Shown: in pieces, positions 33,753 through 34,633 of the stretch
Layout: each line of letters starts with the position of its first letter
Position numbering within the stretch: the stretch's first letter is position 1
DNA from: an uncultured Azospirillum sp.
GTDB taxonomy: Bacteria > Pseudomonadota > Alphaproteobacteria > Azospirillales > Azospirillaceae
Reading direction: 5' to 3'
Assembly: GCF_946480385.1 (NCBI RefSeq)
Contig: NZ_CAMLJP010000069.1
Location: 1-34,633, forward strand
DNA: 34,633 nucleotides
Position numbers and translations under genes: made by a program
The notes under the pieces: generated by a model
Database searches by the model: none
What the model was told of the DNA's origin: nothing
What the model saw: the letters and a program-made list of their open reading frames with translations, nothing else

Positions 33753-34579
33753 GCGAAAACAACGTGAGCGGCAACACCGTCAAGGGCCGCGTCCTGATCG
33801 TCGCCGGGTCGGATTCCGGCGGCGGCGCCGGCATCCAGGCCGACATCAAGGCGGTCAGCGCGCTCGGCGCCTATGCCATGACCGCCATCGCGGCGCTGAC
33901 GGCGCAGAACACCACCGGCGTCTATGGCGTGGTGCCGGTCGATCCCGCCTTCGTCGCCCTGCAGATGAAGCTGGTGCTGGAGGATATCGGCGCCGACGCG
34001 GTGAAGATCGGCATGCTCGCCAACGCTCCCGTCATCGAGGCGGTGGCGGCGGAGTATGAGGAACGCGCCGTCAACGTGCCCCTGGTCCTCGATCCGGTGA
34101 TGATCGCCAAGAGCGGCCACCATCTGCTCGACCCCGACGCCGTGCTGACTTTGCGCCGGCGCCTGCTGCCGCTGGCCGAGGTGGTGACGCCCAACCTGCC
34201 GGAGGCCGAGGCGCTGACCGACCTGCCGATCCGCGATCTGGACGACATGCGCCGCGCCGCCGAACTGATGCTCAGCTTCGGCCCGAAATCGGTCCTGCTG
34301 AAGGGCGGCCATCTGGAGGACGACACCCTCTACGACCTGCTTCTGACGGAAGAGGGCGAGACGGTGTTCGAGGGCCGCCGCGTCCACACCCCCCACACCC
34401 ACGGCACCGGCTGCACCCTGTCCTCGGCCATCGCCGCCGGTCTGGCCCAGGGCCTGAGCACGCGCGACGCGGTCGCCCGCGCCCGCCGCTATGTCGAGAC
34501 GGCGATCCTGACCGCCCCCGGCCTGGGCCATGGGCACGGCCCGCTCAACCACCTGCACACGGTGCGGGAGTTCTCGTAA
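33749..34579 (+). CDS. thiD: Hydroxymethylpyrimidine/phosphomethylpyrimidine kinase ThiD
   Basis: ThiD phosphorylates HMP and HMP-phosphate in thiamine synthesis. Ribokinase-fold motifs are present: [93 protein letters not shown], and the catalytic anion hole [19 protein letters not shown]. At 276 residues it is the normal monofunctional size. It is translationally coupled to glmM, an arrangement that is linkage rather than pathway. Confidence 0.95.
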   Translation: MSENNVSGNTVKGRVLIVAGSDSGGGAGIQADIKAVSALGAYAMTAIAALTAQNTTGVYGVVPVDPAFVALQMKLVLEDIGADAVKIGMLANAPVIEAVAAEYEERAVNVPLVLDPVMIAKSGHHLLDPDAVLTLRRRLLPLAEVVTPNLPEAEALTDLPIRDLDDMRRAAELMLSFGPKSVLLKGGHLEDDTLYDLLLTEEGETVFEGRRVHTPHTHGTGCTLSSAIAAGLAQGLSTRDAVARARRYVETAILTAPGLGHGHGPLNHLHTVREFS

Positions 34580-34633
34580 GAGGCCGTTTGAAAAGTGTTG
34601 GCGCTGAAAGCGTGATGTGATTCAAGCTTCGGA
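34580..34633. other. Short tail after thiD, possibly the edge of a mobile element
   Basis: These 54 bases contain no gene. The sequence GAGGCCGTTTGAAAAG, starting a few bases after the thiD stop, reminds me of terminal sequences of IS5-type elements, but only one end would be inside the window and no transposase is visible. I give it little weight. Confidence 0.15.

Overview
The window is G+C-rich DNA carrying most of one flagellar gene set in an alphaproteobacterial arrangement: FlaF/FlbT regulators next to a flagellin, a DUF1217 protein, a MotE-like protein and a DUF6468 protein in the fliL-fliM block, and a rod-type lytic transglycosylase beside fliQ. This fits Azospirillum or a close Rhodospirillales/Azospirillaceae relative. 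The single flagellin and the adjacent Rem/CtrA-like OmpR-type regulator suggest a lateral (swarming) flagellar system rather than the polar one. That assignment is inference from gene content, not a database match.

Layout. Positions 12-4490 (minus strand) hold fliL-fliM-DUF6468-motE-like-fliK, tightly overlapping. A divergent promoter region separates them from the plus-strand run fliF-fliH-fliN-fliP-FlhB-C-terminal-like ORF-fliG-unknown (4679-10465). A lipoprotein gene faces this run (10478-10921, minus). An AT-rich gap leads to the OmpR-type regulator (11309-12121). Next come the flagellin gene, flaF, flbT, a FlaG-like gene, a DUF1217 gene and an unknown 384-residue protein (12301-16969). 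A non-flagellar stretch follows (16970-21699): a paired palindromic repeat, a structured leader, hflX, a terminator, a BCCT (BetT-like) transporter with a promoter/operator, and a ybaN-like gene. Flagellar genes resume with fliI and an unknown gene (minus, 21757-23702), divergent from flgB-flgC-fliE-fliQ-lytic transglycosylase and then flhA-fliR-flhB (23811-30138). A low-G+C gene for a degenerate receiver domain (30224-30751, minus) marks the end of the flagellar region. The window closes with the housekeeping run folP-glmM-thiD.

How the parts work together. FliF, FliG, FliM and FliN build the MS ring and switch. FlhA, FlhB, FliP, FliQ and FliR form the export gate, with FliH and FliI as the ATPase side. 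FlgB, FlgC and FliE form the proximal rod and the transglycosylase probably opens the wall for it. FliK sets hook length. The flagellin is the filament and FlaF/FlbT tune its expression. No motA/motB, hook, distal rod, P/L ring, fliO, fliJ or cap genes are visible, so they must lie elsewhere.

The most interesting non-genic signals are three. A similar box sits upstream of four flagellar transcription units (fliF, flagellin, flgB, flhA) and nowhere else that I noticed. The hflX leader contains mutually exclusive hairpins, one of them terminator-like. A repressor-type palindrome overlaps the -35 box of the BCCT transporter promoter. The most interesting proteins are a stand-alone FlhB C-terminal-like domain, two receiver domains that appear unable to be phosphorylated normally, and three unrecognised proteins embedded in the flagellar operons.
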